In this document: positions 35,984-46,396 of the stretch, piece by piece | Layout of the letters: each line of letters starts with the position of its first letter | Position numbering within the stretch: the first letter of the stretch is position 1 | Origin: Cercospora beticola | Taxonomy: Eukaryota > Ascomycota > Dothideomycetes > Mycosphaerellales > Mycosphaerellaceae | DNA length: 64,000 nucleotides | Assembly: GCF_033473495.1 (NCBI RefSeq) | Contig: NC_088937.1 | Span: 248,001-312,000, forward strand | Direction: 5' to 3' | Position numbers and translations under genes: made by a program | The notes under the pieces: model-generated | The model's database searches: none | Told to the model about the DNA's origin: nothing | Seen by the model: only the letters and a program-made list of their open reading frames with translations

Positions 35984-37153
35984 ATGAGGTTCTATACAGC
36001 TGTTGCAGCACTGGTCGTTGGCTCTGTGTCAGCGAGAGTCGTCCGGAAACAAGAGTCTGCTGGCACAGAGAAACAAGAATGGATCGTCCAAGTGAGCAAA
36101 GACACCGCGGTCGCGGATGTTTTCGCCCAGGCCAATAGCTTCTTGCGCTCCGCCCAGCCCATCACTCCAGACCGCACCTACGAGTTCGATGGTTTCCATG
36201 GTTTCTCAATCTCCACATCGGAGTCTGTTCTGGAGAGCCTACAGTCGCAGGGGCTAATCACCAAGTTCCACCCCAATAATGAAATCTGGCTTGATCAAGC
36301 ACCAATCGAAACACAACATAATGCACCTTACAATTTGGCTCGTATCAGCAGCCGCGTTCCTGGTACGACAGAGTACAAATATCAAGCCGAGCCTGGCAAA
36401 GGGACCTTCATTTACATCTTCGACACTGGTGTCAACATCGACCATGAAGACTTCGAAGGCCGAGCCTATCACGGTGCCAATTTCTCTTCCGATCAAACGC
36501 CAGAAGACCTCGACGGCCATGGAACCTCTGTCGCTGGCTTAGCTGCAGGGCGGCGATGGGGCGTTGCTAAAGATGCAACGATCATCAATGTCAAAGTCAT
36601 CGGCAGTCTCGGCGGCACAACTGCTGATATTCTTTCTGGACTGGAATGGACGATTAATGACGCGCAATCAAAGAATCGCATCGGACGTGCAGTAGCCAAT
36701 CTTTCTCTCGGCAGCTTTCGCTCAGAAATCATGAACGACGGTGTGGAAGCTATGGTTCAAGCCGGCATTTTCGTTGTTGTGGCTGCTGGAAATAGTAATG
36801 ATGACGCGAGTCTTTACTCGCCCGGGACTGCCGAGGGCGCATGCAATATTGCTTGCTCGAATGCCACTGATGGAAGAACATTCTTCTCGAACTGGGGTTC
36901 TGCTATTGACTTGTTTGGACCTGGAGCTGCTGTTGAGTCGCCGAGTCATCTCTCGAATACTGGTACACGAGTCACTTCTGGAACAAGCGAGGCAGCACCT
37001 CAGGTTGCAGGTCTGGGGGCGTATTTGATTGGTGTGGAAGGCCCGACTTTTGGTGGTGTGCTTTGTGATCGTATGAAGGAGTTGGCTACGAGAGATGTAA
37101 TTACTGATCCGAAGGGAAGCCCCAGCTTGCTGGTTTACAATGGCGTGGCGTAG
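35984..37153 (+). CDS. Secreted subtilisin-like serine protease, intronless
   Basis: 389 residues from the ATG at 35,984; an upstream in-frame start at 35,924 would bury the signal peptide MRFYTAVAALVVGSVSARVV. The propeptide segment EWIVQVSKDTAVADVF is of the I9 type. The peptidase domain has a complete triad: Asp147 in YIFDTGVN, His179 in LDGHGTSVAG, Ser335 in SGTSEAAPQVAG, plus AAGNSNDD for the oxyanion. HGTS and GTSE differ from the commoner HGTH and GTSM/F, so this is a divergent branch compared with the gene at 28,396, which also has three introns where this has none. The two are family members, not a recent tandem duplicate. It faces the next gene tail to tail, only 28 bp apart. Confidence 0.9.
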   Translation: MRFYTAVAALVVGSVSARVVRKQESAGTEKQEWIVQVSKDTAVADVFAQANSFLRSAQPITPDRTYEFDGFHGFSISTSESVLESLQSQGLITKFHPNNEIWLDQAPIETQHNAPYNLARISSRVPGTTEYKYQAEPGKGTFIYIFDTGVNIDHEDFEGRAYHGANFSSDQTPEDLDGHGTSVAGLAAGRRWGVAKDATIINVKVIGSLGGTTADILSGLEWTINDAQSKNRIGRAVANLSLGSFRSEIMNDGVEAMVQAGIFVVVAAGNSNDDASLYSPGTAEGACNIACSNATDGRTFFSNWGSAIDLFGPGAAVESPSHLSNTGTRVTSGTSEAAPQVAGLGAYLIGVEGPTFGGVLCDRMKELATRDVITDPKGSPSLLVYNGVA

Positions 37154-37181
37154 ACTAGGCTCTGCTCATCGCAGAACATTA

Positions 37182-38126
37182 CTACAGCGACAACAGCACG
37201 CTTTCTGTGTTCTCTTCAGTCTGCTCGTCCCAATGCGCATACCACGCCAGATAGTCTTCCACGCTGTCGAAGAGCTCAGAACTGAAGACACCACGCTGGA
37301 AACCATACCTCCATCCCCAAAGGTCCGCCCTTCGATTCTCTTCGCGCTGCTGCTGGCGACAACAATAAAGTACGAACGTCCCATTCAAAAATTGTTCAGG
37401 CCAGCTGGACATATTGAAAGCAACGCTGGCATCCCATCCTTCGGTCGCCCATGTGTACCCAACAGCGTTATCGGGATTCCGAATGTTCTCATTTCTAAAA
37501 GCTGTTACGTCTTGCCAGTTTCCGAGCGATGGAATGCAGATCCTCTTTCGGTCGTCTCTAAACGAACCAAGCAAACCGAAATTGACCTTTTTGAAGACAT
37601 CCGGGTGTTGCATTTCTCGCCAGTATGGTAAGCCAGCGCCAGTTATACCGCTGACAAGTGTTGTCAAGTATTTCAAGTCTTTGGGTAAGCTGGGTGGGAA
37701 AGTACTGATATGCTCCTCGTTACTCTGAATCATGTTCCAAAGCGAAGCCCACCAACGGTCCCGTGCGCTGAGGTCGACTGGATCGTGATCAACGCCATCA
37801 AGACAGAATAAAGCGATTATATCGTCTGCTGAACCTTCTAACAAGCTTTTTGCGGTTGACCATGTGATCTGATATTCGCACTCAAAGTGGTATTCCAATG
37901 CTTCTTCAATCCAATCACTCGAATGGCCTGGAGACAAGGCTTGCATTTCTTGTTCAGCTGCTTCTACGAGAATGGGTAACGCAAATAGATTCTAGTCCAA
38001 CACTGTACGCCGGAAGTGCCGTAGAGCAATATCTATGCTCTCCCGCCGGCTCGCAGTCAAGTTGCTGGACAGATCAAATCGCTCGAGAGAGTCGCTGATT
38101 TGCTCGCTTTCAGAGCCGTCTTGCAT
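37182..38126 (-). CDS. Hypothetical protein, 299 aa if a 45 bp intron is spliced
   Basis: From the ATG at 38,126 the frame runs MQDGSESEQISDSLERFDLS and on, then meets TAG at 37,994-37,992 and continues open to 37,182. Two readings exist. A 45 bp GTACAG...CGTAG intron (38,008-37,964) removes the stop and keeps frame, giving 299 residues. Otherwise CAG has become TAG by a RIP-type change and codon 45 is a nonsense mutation. The in-frame intron favours a live gene. The protein is acidic, Trp-rich (DRWWASLWNMI, WGWRYGF, YLAWYAHW), with no signal peptide or domain that I recognise. It is probably cytoplasmic. Confidence 0.6.
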
Positions 38127-38525
38127 GTTGATGTTTGGTTACAAGCGATCGTGCTGGTATGTGGCGTGGCAATTACGCTGACGAGAAATTGTGAGATTGG
38201 TACAACTATGTATACATTCGGAAGCATCGAAATTATCGATCTACTAGGCAGCAACAGAAGCCAACCAGCGTTGGCCAGCGCCGAGGTCTCGATCAACATG
38301 TCCACCAATCACATCTCGATGCCAATACCTATTGATACCACTGATTGAAAGCTACTGTGAGAAGGTCGTTGTTTGCCGTCGATGTCGCCTTGCTTAGTAA
38401 AGAGCTCATGATCCGAGAGTTTGGACTGGTTCCACAATCGTTGTGAGAAAGAGTTGCCTGTCTCGCCTCAAAATGCCTCCTTACATCAAACCTTTATTTT
38501 GCATGAATTTCTTCGTGTGAATGTT
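38127..38525. other. Intergenic
   Basis: Promoter side of the hypothetical protein and 3' side of the tannase gene. Nothing else is seen. Confidence 0.45.
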
Positions 38526-40355
38526 CTAGTACACAGGCATCTTGAATGCCGAGAACTCATAGGTCCAGCTTTCGATGCTTTCAGCATCAGTCACACAATC
38601 AAAAGTGCTGCTGTTACCGCTCCACAAAGGACGAGTCGGCCACTGGCAGAGCTCCTGAACTTCTCCTTCGTATGTGCCAGAAGCAACAGTGGCGTTGAGA
38701 CGAGTGGGCTTGACATCATTCTCGACCCAAGCGATCATGGTTTGCATGTTGTCTTGCGGGTATGGACCTGGCTGGAGCGTATTCGCACTGCAGTGAGCAG
38801 CACCAGGAATCAAGTAGAATTGATACCAGTCCGAAAGAGCTTCTTGAGCCTCAGCGTCCGTCAAGTTCGCGTACATGATTTTGCGAACGGATTGCCAGTA
38901 GTGGACTGAAGACGCAGCTGGGACGGAGTTGTCGCTTTCGCCGTGGTAGTGGAGAAGCTTACCACCGGCCTGTTGAAAAGGTGTAAGATCTGGGAGCGTG
39001 GTTTGGAGGCTGTCGATGTATCTGTTCAGGCCAATGTCCATCCATTCGACGAGAGTGTCGTACGTGACGCCGTCGAGATCGGACAGGTTGTCGACGTCCA
39101 GCAACTGAATGAATTTGGTCACCCATGAGCCGCCAGTGGAAGGGATGTTCAATGTCCATGAGTCAGTAGTGTTATCATATGTCGGCTCGGCATCGCCGAG
39201 GTCAGATCCAACCTGCCAGGAAAGATATGCTTGCTCGCCAGCAGAGTTGTGTAGACCATCATAGACGCCCTGTGCCACTGCAACATCTTGAGCAGTGATT
39301 GTGCCATTCTGCTCTGGCGTACTGCTTGTCTGGCTGCCAGCCATTTGCCGCTTGGCCATCCTCCGCCCAAAGCCGAATCCCAGGGAAGAACTGGTGGTGG
39401 CTGCGCAATAGTAGCTCTCGCCGATGAGTGAGCTCAAGTTGAAGTTCAGCTTGCAGAGATCCGTTCGAGAAATCACGCCATCAGTGCGGCCATCCAGCGG
39501 GTCGCATGCAGCGATGGTGGCATTGACGATCTTTTGGAGAGCACATGGTGGTGGGTAATAGCCCATGGTATGCTCAATGGTTGCTGGAACGATGTGGTTG
39601 ATTTGCTGGTGAGAGAATCGGAAGGCTGGCGCACCAGTGATCGCCCCATCGTACTCTTCACCCCATCGCTGGATTTGGCTCATGCCCTCTCGTCCTCCAT
39701 CCGAGCACCCCTCGTAGTATGTGTAAACTTTGTCGTCCGCATCCATCCCATAGAAGCCTTTCGTAATGTACTTTCCAACTTTGGTCATCTCGCCCAGCGC
39801 GGTATAGCCGAAAGCGTATGTTGCATCCCAATTGATCGATCCATTGCCATAAAGGACGACCTCATCGAAGGAGTAGTTGAATGCATCATAGCCCGCATCT
39901 GTTGCGCCACCGACCGCGCCGTATGTGAGGCCGCCAGTAGCATCGCTCGATAAACTGTAGCCACCGCCTCCAGCGACATAGAAGCGGTCCTTGAAGTCGG
40001 ACGGCTCAGGAAAAGCGTATTTCACAACCACTTTGTCGTCTTTGCCAGTGTGAGCGTAAGTCACCGTGACATTGCAATACGTGAAAGTCTCTGTGCTGCT
40101 GCTGCTGCTTCCGCCTGCCTGTCGTTTCATCACGCCACCGCCGGTTGTGGCATTGTAGACCGCGCTGGCTGTTACCGCACTTGGAATCAGATCGATGCCG
40201 AGCAGAGTTCCATTCGAGGGAAGTATGGCCTGAACGTTGGCGACGGTGCAGACATCGGCGAGTGATGTGCCATTCGATGCTCGAGTAATTAGCGGCGATG
40301 CTTCTGTCGCTGCGACGAGCCCAGAGACAAGGGCGAAACGTGCGTTGGAACGCAT
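38526..40355 (-). CDS. Secreted tannase/feruloyl esterase family protein
   Basis: Predicted extracellular ester hydrolase acting on gallate or hydroxycinnamate esters of plant material. Single exon, 609 residues. The signal peptide is MRSNARFALVSGLVAATEAS. The family's CS-D-HC arrangement is intact: Cys217-Ser218 in YYEGCSDGGREG (nucleophile), Asp475 in HYHGESDNSVP, His521-Cys522 in PGAAHCSAN, where the two Cys normally form a disulfide holding Ser and His. A calcium-binding lid with DPLDGRTDGVI is present (about 285-295). Two Kex2-like KR sites (MKRQAGG near 78 and AKRQM near 336) suggest cleavage into chains, as known for fungal tannases. Tannase versus feruloyl esterase cannot be decided by eye. 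Confidence 0.9.
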   Translation of the reverse strand: MRSNARFALVSGLVAATEASPLITRASNGTSLADVCTVANVQAILPSNGTLLGIDLIPSAVTASAVYNATTGGGVMKRQAGGSSSSSTETFTYCNVTVTYAHTGKDDKVVVKYAFPEPSDFKDRFYVAGGGGYSLSSDATGGLTYGAVGGATDAGYDAFNYSFDEVVLYGNGSINWDATYAFGYTALGEMTKVGKYITKGFYGMDADDKVYTYYEGCSDGGREGMSQIQRWGEEYDGAITGAPAFRFSHQQINHIVPATIEHTMGYYPPPCALQKIVNATIAACDPLDGRTDGVISRTDLCKLNFNLSSLIGESYYCAATTSSSLGFGFGRRMAKRQMAGSQTSSTPEQNGTITAQDVAVAQGVYDGLHNSAGEQAYLSWQVGSDLGDAEPTYDNTTDSWTLNIPSTGGSWVTKFIQLLDVDNLSDLDGVTYDTLVEWMDIGLNRYIDSLQTTLPDLTPFQQAGGKLLHYHGESDNSVPAASSVHYWQSVRKIMYANLTDAEAQEALSDWYQFYLIPGAAHCSANTLQPGPYPQDNMQTMIAWVENDVKPTRLNATVASGTYEGEVQELCQWPTRPLWSGNSSTFDCVTDAESIESWTYEFSAFKMPVY

Positions 40356-42289
40356 GGTTGCGATGATGAGAAATAAGAAATGGATTGTCGGCTGGTGTCT
40401 CTTCTCGAATCGAAACGGGTTGTCTCTAGGATCAAATACGAAGCCAGGCTATCGTAATTCGGCGATTTCTTGGTGAAGCGAAAAGAGTCTTGTGGAGCAG
40501 CATTGTTGGAGCCGCGCAATGCAAGACTACCAAGCCGCAGACTAGTGTACGCTCACGCGTGGTCCTGTGACAGGGCATGTCGTCGCATGCGTGGCTGGAT
40601 AGCATCAGATAAGATGGCAAAATGTCGATCGATGTTTTGGCTTTGTTGCGTCGGAAAAGTGGTCGTGTCGGCCGAGATCTCGGAGCAACGCAGCCTGGCG
40701 TGGCTGCAGAATTCTTTTCTCACAACCGCCTCTTCTGGAGCATGTCCGCGTCCAGCGTCCGCTCTCGGAGTGTATCACAATGGCGCCACGCTTTGAGGTC
40801 TTGTGTGGAAAGTGGAGTGCCTACGCGGTCTGTTGACAGCATACTTAGATCTCCACGATGCCTTGGGCCGAGATGACGGAAAGCGACCCTGTAATGCTCT
40901 GGAACGCTCCGATTGGAGTAGAAGAATTACCACAATCAGTAGTAGTCATACTTTGTGTAATCAGCGCATGTCAGCCGCCATGTCCGGCATGTTCGGATTT
41001 AGGCCGAGTTTGAGCCTCGAGGTCTGCGAGTGCTGGACTGCAGGCCACGAGGGCTAGGCCTGGATAATTTGGACTGTGCACCGTGCAGCCGGTAACTTGG
41101 TACTGTACTGTTCAGGCGTATATCTGGTTGTCTTGACCGGTGGCAAAGTGCCAGTTCGAATTGAGCTGAGAGGCTGCGTAGTCCAGCGACGTAATCAGTT
41201 CCAAGCCGTCGATCGCAGCCAGTCCTGAAAAGATACCCTAACATGCGAGGACCGAACAGCATTTCTTCACGGCGGGCTGCCCTGGTCAACTGAAAACGTA
41301 CGATCACATGGAGGATGTATGACTCCGGACTGCTGCGGTTGGTGAAAATTTGTCTTTAGGGTAAGTCGTCAAGCCAAGAGGAGGAAACTTGCTTGGCATG
41401 CCCTGATGGACATTCTTGGCGGATGGTACACAGTAGTGGTAGAGAATGGCAATGAAAGTCGTCTCGAAGTAGAGTATTGCACTACATCTTCCGGCAAGAG
41501 AAATGCGACTGGCACACCAGGCCCTGGGTGGTAATGTCAATTGGCTATAGTGCCAGCTTGCCTGGTTATAGGAAAGGAATCCACGATTGATTCGGAATTA
41601 TGCAGCTTCTCTGATAGTCGAAAAAAAGTTGGTATACCTAATACTGTGCTTCATCGAAATCGTTCGGAATAGTTGTGTTTGTACCTACTCCTTTCGAGAT
41701 GCAATTTATTGGTATTCGATCCTTCGATGGCTCGCACAACGATCATGACTCGTTTCAAGCTTCGATCATCTGTGAACCAGCCTGCTCAGATCTGTTCCGT
41801 TGTTGATTTTTGCGTATAACGAGAGCTTCTTCGCGGCACCGAAGTGAAAGTTGATGCCAAAGACGACCAATGGTATCGGATCTTGTCCGTCAGAATACGT
41901 CCATCAGTCGACTTGAAGTCATGGGCTTCGTCCGACACGAGTTCAGATTCAACGTTCTCCGATCGGACTATGCAACAAGAACCGGGTGCCTCCTTCGACA
42001 ATGATCTTGAGAGCCTTGGGAGTTGTAACGCTGTAAATCGGCCGAAACGGGCTTCGGTAGTGTATGTGCCACACTCGCTTCACCGGTACGAAGTCCGAAA
42101 CCCGGTGGCAAGGATGGGGAATCTCGCTTGTTTGGTGGTACAGAGACGCCTGCTCAGCGCGGAGAAGGTAGCACCGTTGCCGAACTTGCATCCTTCGATC
42201 TTGTGTTGTGTCAGTGTGGTTTGTCGCCGCAAATTTGCAGCTCAGCAACTACGATCTCCTAGCATCCTGACACTAGCTTCTATACCACG
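40356..42289. other. Long intergenic region, divergent promoters
   Basis: Lies between the minus-strand tannase and the plus-strand SDR, about 1.9 kb. Overlapping short frames on both strands lack any domain or splice support. No RIP signature and no copy of the left-hand repeats. It separates the secretome block from the polyketide cluster. Confidence 0.45.
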
Positions 42290-43267
42290 ATGGGCTTCAT
42301 CTACTCTCAGTTGCTGGCAAAATTGCCGTGCCCAGAGCAGCCTCAAACTGGAAGAACCGTAATCATCACAGGCTCCAATACTGGTCTTGGAAAAGAGGCA
42401 GCGAAGCATTTCGCTCGTCTTGGTGCCGGAAAACTCATTCTCGCCGTGCGATCGATCTCCAAAGGCGAAGCTGCTAAGGCGGACATCGATGCCGCGACGA
42501 AATGTGATAAGAATGTCATTGAGATATGGGAGCTGGACATGACCAGTTTCGATAGCGTGAAGCGATTCGCCAAAAGAGTCAACGATACGCTCGACCGGCT
42601 GGACGTTTTTATCGCAAATGCAGGAGTAGTGCGGAAAGAGTACCATTTGGCAGAAGGGCTCGAAGAGTCAATTACGGTGAACTACATCTCAACCTTTTTG
42701 CTCGCGGCCTTGGTCCTCCCAAAGATGAAGGAGACTGCCAACCTCTTTTCTATTCGGCCTACGCTTGCCATTACCAGCTCCGGTGCTCACGCACACAGCT
42801 CATTCCCACAGAAAGACCTGGCGCCAGAGGGCAAGCTCATCGAGACAATCAGTGATCGGGAAATGTGCACCAAATACTGGGATCAGCAATATCCACTCAG
42901 CAAAATGCTGGAAATCTTCGCCGTTCGCAGCATTGGAGAGCAATCGCCACAGCAAGTCTTCCCGGTAACTATAAATGCCGTAGATCCAGGGTTCTGTCAT
43001 TCCGACTTGGCGAGAGAGCAGTCATCGTGGGTATTTTCGATTATGAAGACGGTTCTTGCGAGGACTACGGAGCAGGGCAGTCGTACACTGTTTCATGGCG
43101 GAAATGGTGACCGGCATACGCATGGGAGATATTTGAGTGATTGCGTTGTTGCTGAGCCTGCTGAGGTGGTTACGAAGAATGGTGATGTGCAAGAGAAGCT
43201 ATGGAGTGAGCTCTGTGAAAGGCTGGAGAAGATCTCACCGGGAGTGATGGAGAACTTCAAGGCATAA
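42290..43267 (+). CDS. Short-chain dehydrogenase/reductase
   Basis: NAD(P)-dependent oxidoreductase of the classical SDR fold, 325 residues, one exon. The cofactor site TGSNTGLG is at 27-34, NAG at 110-112, the catalytic Ser at about 163 in ITSSGAH, and YPLSK (Tyr201, Lys205) completes the site. NAVDPGFCHSDL is the usual stretch after the active site. It belongs to the retinol-dehydrogenase/WWOX-like fungal SDR group common in secondary-metabolite clusters, not to the shorter versicolorin-reductase type used by mdpC. It sits at the left end of the polyketide cluster, convergent with the methyltransferase. A role as tailoring ketoreductase or dehydrogenase is inferred from position. Confidence 0.85.
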   Translation: MGFIYSQLLAKLPCPEQPQTGRTVIITGSNTGLGKEAAKHFARLGAGKLILAVRSISKGEAAKADIDAATKCDKNVIEIWELDMTSFDSVKRFAKRVNDTLDRLDVFIANAGVVRKEYHLAEGLEESITVNYISTFLLAALVLPKMKETANLFSIRPTLAITSSGAHAHSSFPQKDLAPEGKLIETISDREMCTKYWDQQYPLSKMLEIFAVRSIGEQSPQQVFPVTINAVDPGFCHSDLAREQSSWVFSIMKTVLARTTEQGSRTLFHGGNGDRHTHGRYLSDCVVAEPAEVVTKNGDVQEKLWSELCERLEKISPGVMENFKA

Positions 43268-43448
43268 ACGATGCGAGGAGTGTCGAAGATGGCCATCATG
43301 GTTCTTATACAATTCTCAGCAGCTTGACGTGGATCGGACATTGTTGGAAACTTAATTATTGACGTAAGAGTATTACTCGCCCAGTAACATTTCGTTGCTG
43401 CTGACAGCGATGACTGTTCTCTATCCATCTGAAAAACACTCTCTCAAT

Positions 43449-44468
43449 CTAGTTCCCCTTCTTTGTTGCTAGAATCAAACTTACCGGGAAAGTGACTTTT
43501 CGTTTCCCTCCCATCGCCTTCTTCAACTCAGACAGCATAACCTCAATGTCCGAGTACCGCTCTCCAGCCTTCTCACGGTAGTTGGGATACACAGACGTGA
43601 GGTAGTTAGCAATGTCCTCCACATCCCACTCATGTTGCCAGTATTGGGAGATGATTTTCTCGGCGGTAGTTTCTCCTTCTCCTCTGCGATCGACCCTCTT
43701 CAATTCAAAGTCGTAGCCCGAGCGGCTGTTGAAGAGCAAGTCTACATTGCTGTTCCACTTATGACGCTGCACAGACTCCCACTCCTGCGGATCAAATCCA
43801 ATGTTGTCCATCCAGCTTCCCATCGTTTCTGCGGCACGGAGATGGAAACCCTCAGCCGGAGATCCAATGAAAGGAAGCAGGAATGTACAGATTCGGGTAG
43901 CAATGCAGTCGTACAAATCGTTCAATTCTGCTCGGTTTTCACCATCTGCGAACAGCGGTCTCCCGTAGAAGTAGATGGCGAGCGTGCCGGAAGGACGCAA
44001 CAGCGTACGAAATGCTTCGAGACTTTTGACCCGATCCAAGAGCGGCATGCATTCGCTAACAACGACAAGATCTGTCTTTCCGTTGCCAACTTCTTGAGGC
44101 ACAACACCATTACTCAGCTGTTCTGCTGGACTCTGAACGAATGTCATTCGCGAGAGCATAGGCTCCGAGATAAGTGTTGGAGCTGCGGCGAGAGCTTTGG
44201 CGTTGACATCGGATCCGACGATGCGAATGTAGTAGTTTGCGAGGCGCGTGGCGATATTTCCGGGCCCGGTACCAACATCGTGGGCAATTCCGCGACCAGT
44301 GTTGCCGTGGCTGTCATGGTATTCATTGATCAGCTGAAAGAAGTCTTCGCTAGGCGAAGGGCGAGAAGTAATGTAATCGTGCCAGAATTTGGTATCTGTG
44401 TCGATTGTAGCGAAGGGAGCATCCACCTTGGGAGCCGTCGATTCAGTGAGTGTGATCGTCGACGACAT
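43449..44468 (-). CDS. SAM-dependent methyltransferase
   Basis: 339 residues from the ATG at 44,468 (MSSTITLTESTAPKVDAPF); an in-frame upstream extension has no good start. The SAM-binding motif I is DVGTGPGN (64-71), with the acidic end of strand 2 in IVGSDVNAKAL and motif IV around DLVVVSECMPLLD. Class I fold, related to trans-aconitate/Crg1-like methyltransferases. It shares a 345 bp divergent promoter with the questin-oxidase-like gene, which suggests co-regulation in the polyketide cluster. Emodin-type pathways often include an O-methyltransferase (emodin to questin); this family is not the usual fungal O-MT type, so the substrate is open. Confidence 0.85.
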   Translation of the reverse strand: MSSTITLTESTAPKVDAPFATIDTDTKFWHDYITSRPSPSEDFFQLINEYHDSHGNTGRGIAHDVGTGPGNIATRLANYYIRIVGSDVNAKALAAAPTLISEPMLSRMTFVQSPAEQLSNGVVPQEVGNGKTDLVVVSECMPLLDRVKSLEAFRTLLRPSGTLAIYFYGRPLFADGENRAELNDLYDCIATRICTFLLPFIGSPAEGFHLRAAETMGSWMDNIGFDPQEWESVQRHKWNSNVDLLFNSRSGYDFELKRVDRRGEGETTAEKIISQYWQHEWDVEDIANYLTSVYPNYREKAGERYSDIEVMLSELKKAMGGKRKVTFPVSLILATKKGN

Positions 44469-44813
44469 GGTGCAGATCGAGTATTGATAGAATAGCCTAC
44501 AGAATGATTTGTACGGGCGAGTGAAACATTTATTCTTCATAGTCGGCCACAATGTCGCAACATAAAACGTTGCCAGTCTCAGGTCCGAAGCCCGCTCTCG
44601 GAGACATGCCATTCATATTTACACTAGAATCACGACGACTTAGCCGGTCGGGCAACAATGGCAGGTCCTGGCGTCGCTTCGGGATAGCCTAAGAGTGCAG
44701 TTCGCATCCTCTCTCCCACCCGATCAATCTTTTGACTCTTCAGAGAGCCTTGACTCAACAAGAACAGCTCTACTCCTACTTGTTGCGATTTTGTTTTGGA
44801 AATATTCCCCGCC
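44469..44813. promoter_or_regulatory. Divergent promoter, methyltransferase / questin-oxidase-like
   Basis: 345 bp between two head-to-head starts. No defined operator could be picked by eye. Arrangement alone suggests shared control. Confidence 0.4.
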
Positions 44814-46205
44814 ATGACAGCCACCGCAACAATTTTGCAAGCCGGGCAGGATGGCGCGGCGTCTGTGAAGTCGACAAAAACTTCAGCTTCACGAATCGAT
44901 CTTCACATGCCTAATCCAGGGATTGCAAGGCTTTTTGACAACCCCAAAGACAGCCTCGAAACTGCAAACCGCTTGCTGCAAAAGAATCATGATGAATATC
45001 ACATGTTCTGGAGAGATGTCGGAGGACACAATCATATGGCTCATGCTGTTCTGACCACTCTTGCACTGGGTGGGAGTCCGAGCGAGCTACAGAGAGCTTA
45101 TGACGATGGACTTGAGGTTCAGCGACCGATGCCTGCTCTCGATGAGGAACTGGTGGGAAAGTTGAACGATCCCTCAGTGCTCCGTTCGCACATTGGCAAT
45201 ATCCACGATTACACAAATTTCCTCGCATTCTTCGAACGCGAGATCGATGCCAAGGGATGGAGAGAAGTTATTACAGAGTATTGCTTCTCGAAGTCAGAGA
45301 ATGCGGAGCTCATGCTTGCGCAACTCTACGAGGGTGCTTTCCATCCTATCATTCATCTCGGACTGGGTGTTGAATTCGAGCAACCTTCAATTGTCGCTGA
45401 AGCTCTTGCTCAGGCTGCTTCGCATGACTCTGCTGGTATTCCTAAATTCCTGCTCGATGCAGAACGCCACGGTCGTGCATCTGTAGAGCCTCGAATGTCG
45501 CTAAAGGATTGTTTCCACGTACTCCGAGAGGATGAAACGATCAAGAATGCTGCACAGCCACAAATGGGTCCAGTCAGAGTGAGGGAAGGTGTGATGAAGC
45601 GTGCTTTCCAGCAAATCACACGCTTGGCAGCAGCGTACAGGGTCCCATCATCGGAGCTGGACAAGAGCATCGCAGAGATGATCAGTTGCAATGCATACAT
45701 TTCTGCTGCTGCACAGCGAGCAGGCAAGCAGAGGAAGATCGACTTCTTCCACATGCACAACGTGACCAGTTCAATCTTTTTATCTGTGTTTGCACAGCAG
45801 GGCTGGATCAAATTGGAAGACAAAGTCCGACTTGTAGAGTGGAAAGCTCGGATGGATTTAGTCTGGTACGCTGCCAGCGGAGCAGCGCCTCTAGACTTGA
45901 GTTTCTTGACTGATTACAAGCCAACTCACAGCGCTGGAATGAGCTGGGTTGAGTTGTATCAAGCAATCAACAAAGCTCACGATGATGGTCACGTTGCCAA
46001 GTTTGTGAGGGCAATAAAAAATGGCGAGTCTGTGGCTAAGCCATTCGAGGGTGCAGATTTGGAACGATTCCCTGTGAATGACGAATTGTGGCTCAAGGTA
46101 GCGCAAATGGCTTATGATTCGACCTTGGAGGTTCCCACCGACCTCCGCTGGGTCTTCGGTGCTGGATACGATCCCATGTGGAAGCTGATGCCTGATGAGG
46201 AGTGA
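44814..46205 (+). CDS. Questin oxidase-like protein (DUF4243, Baeyer-Villiger type)
   Basis: 463 residues, single exon, start chosen at the ATG in GCCATGA (44,814). The family includes geodin GedK and monodictyphenone MdpL, which oxidise an anthraquinone with ring opening to a benzophenone-type acid, and sterigmatocystin/aflatoxin-cluster relatives. Visible family motifs are HNHMAHAVLTTLALGGSP near the N terminus, GAFHPIIHLGLGVEFEQPS followed by VAEALAQAASH in the centre, and HMHNVTSSIFL toward the C terminus, with conserved His residues. Its presence beside an atrochrysone PKS suggests that the final product is a seco-anthraquinone, xanthone or benzophenone, not a plain anthraquinone. This is inference. 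Confidence 0.88.
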   Translation: MTATATILQAGQDGAASVKSTKTSASRIDLHMPNPGIARLFDNPKDSLETANRLLQKNHDEYHMFWRDVGGHNHMAHAVLTTLALGGSPSELQRAYDDGLEVQRPMPALDEELVGKLNDPSVLRSHIGNIHDYTNFLAFFEREIDAKGWREVITEYCFSKSENAELMLAQLYEGAFHPIIHLGLGVEFEQPSIVAEALAQAASHDSAGIPKFLLDAERHGRASVEPRMSLKDCFHVLREDETIKNAAQPQMGPVRVREGVMKRAFQQITRLAAAYRVPSSELDKSIAEMISCNAYISAAAQRAGKQRKIDFFHMHNVTSSIFLSVFAQQGWIKLEDKVRLVEWKARMDLVWYAASGAAPLDLSFLTDYKPTHSAGMSWVELYQAINKAHDDGHVAKFVRAIKNGESVAKPFEGADLERFPVNDELWLKVAQMAYDSTLEVPTDLRWVFGAGYDPMWKLMPDEE

Positions 46206-46396
46206 TCGATCTCGGAGAGCCGTTTGTGATGTGGTGTTTCAGGCTTTGGTAGAATGGTATCTCGTCTCACATTTACATGTTTACCATGCTTCGTTCGTGC
46301 CCAAGTCACCCAATCGATGCAACGCAAAATATTACAGACGACGCCTTTGTGGTAATCAACGGGAAATACAAATCTGCTCTATGTACACCTATGAAA

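Noticed and set aside
41844..42362. Plus-strand frame overlapping the SDR start
   Set aside because: It has no ATG at its beginning and overlaps the well-supported SDR in another frame.
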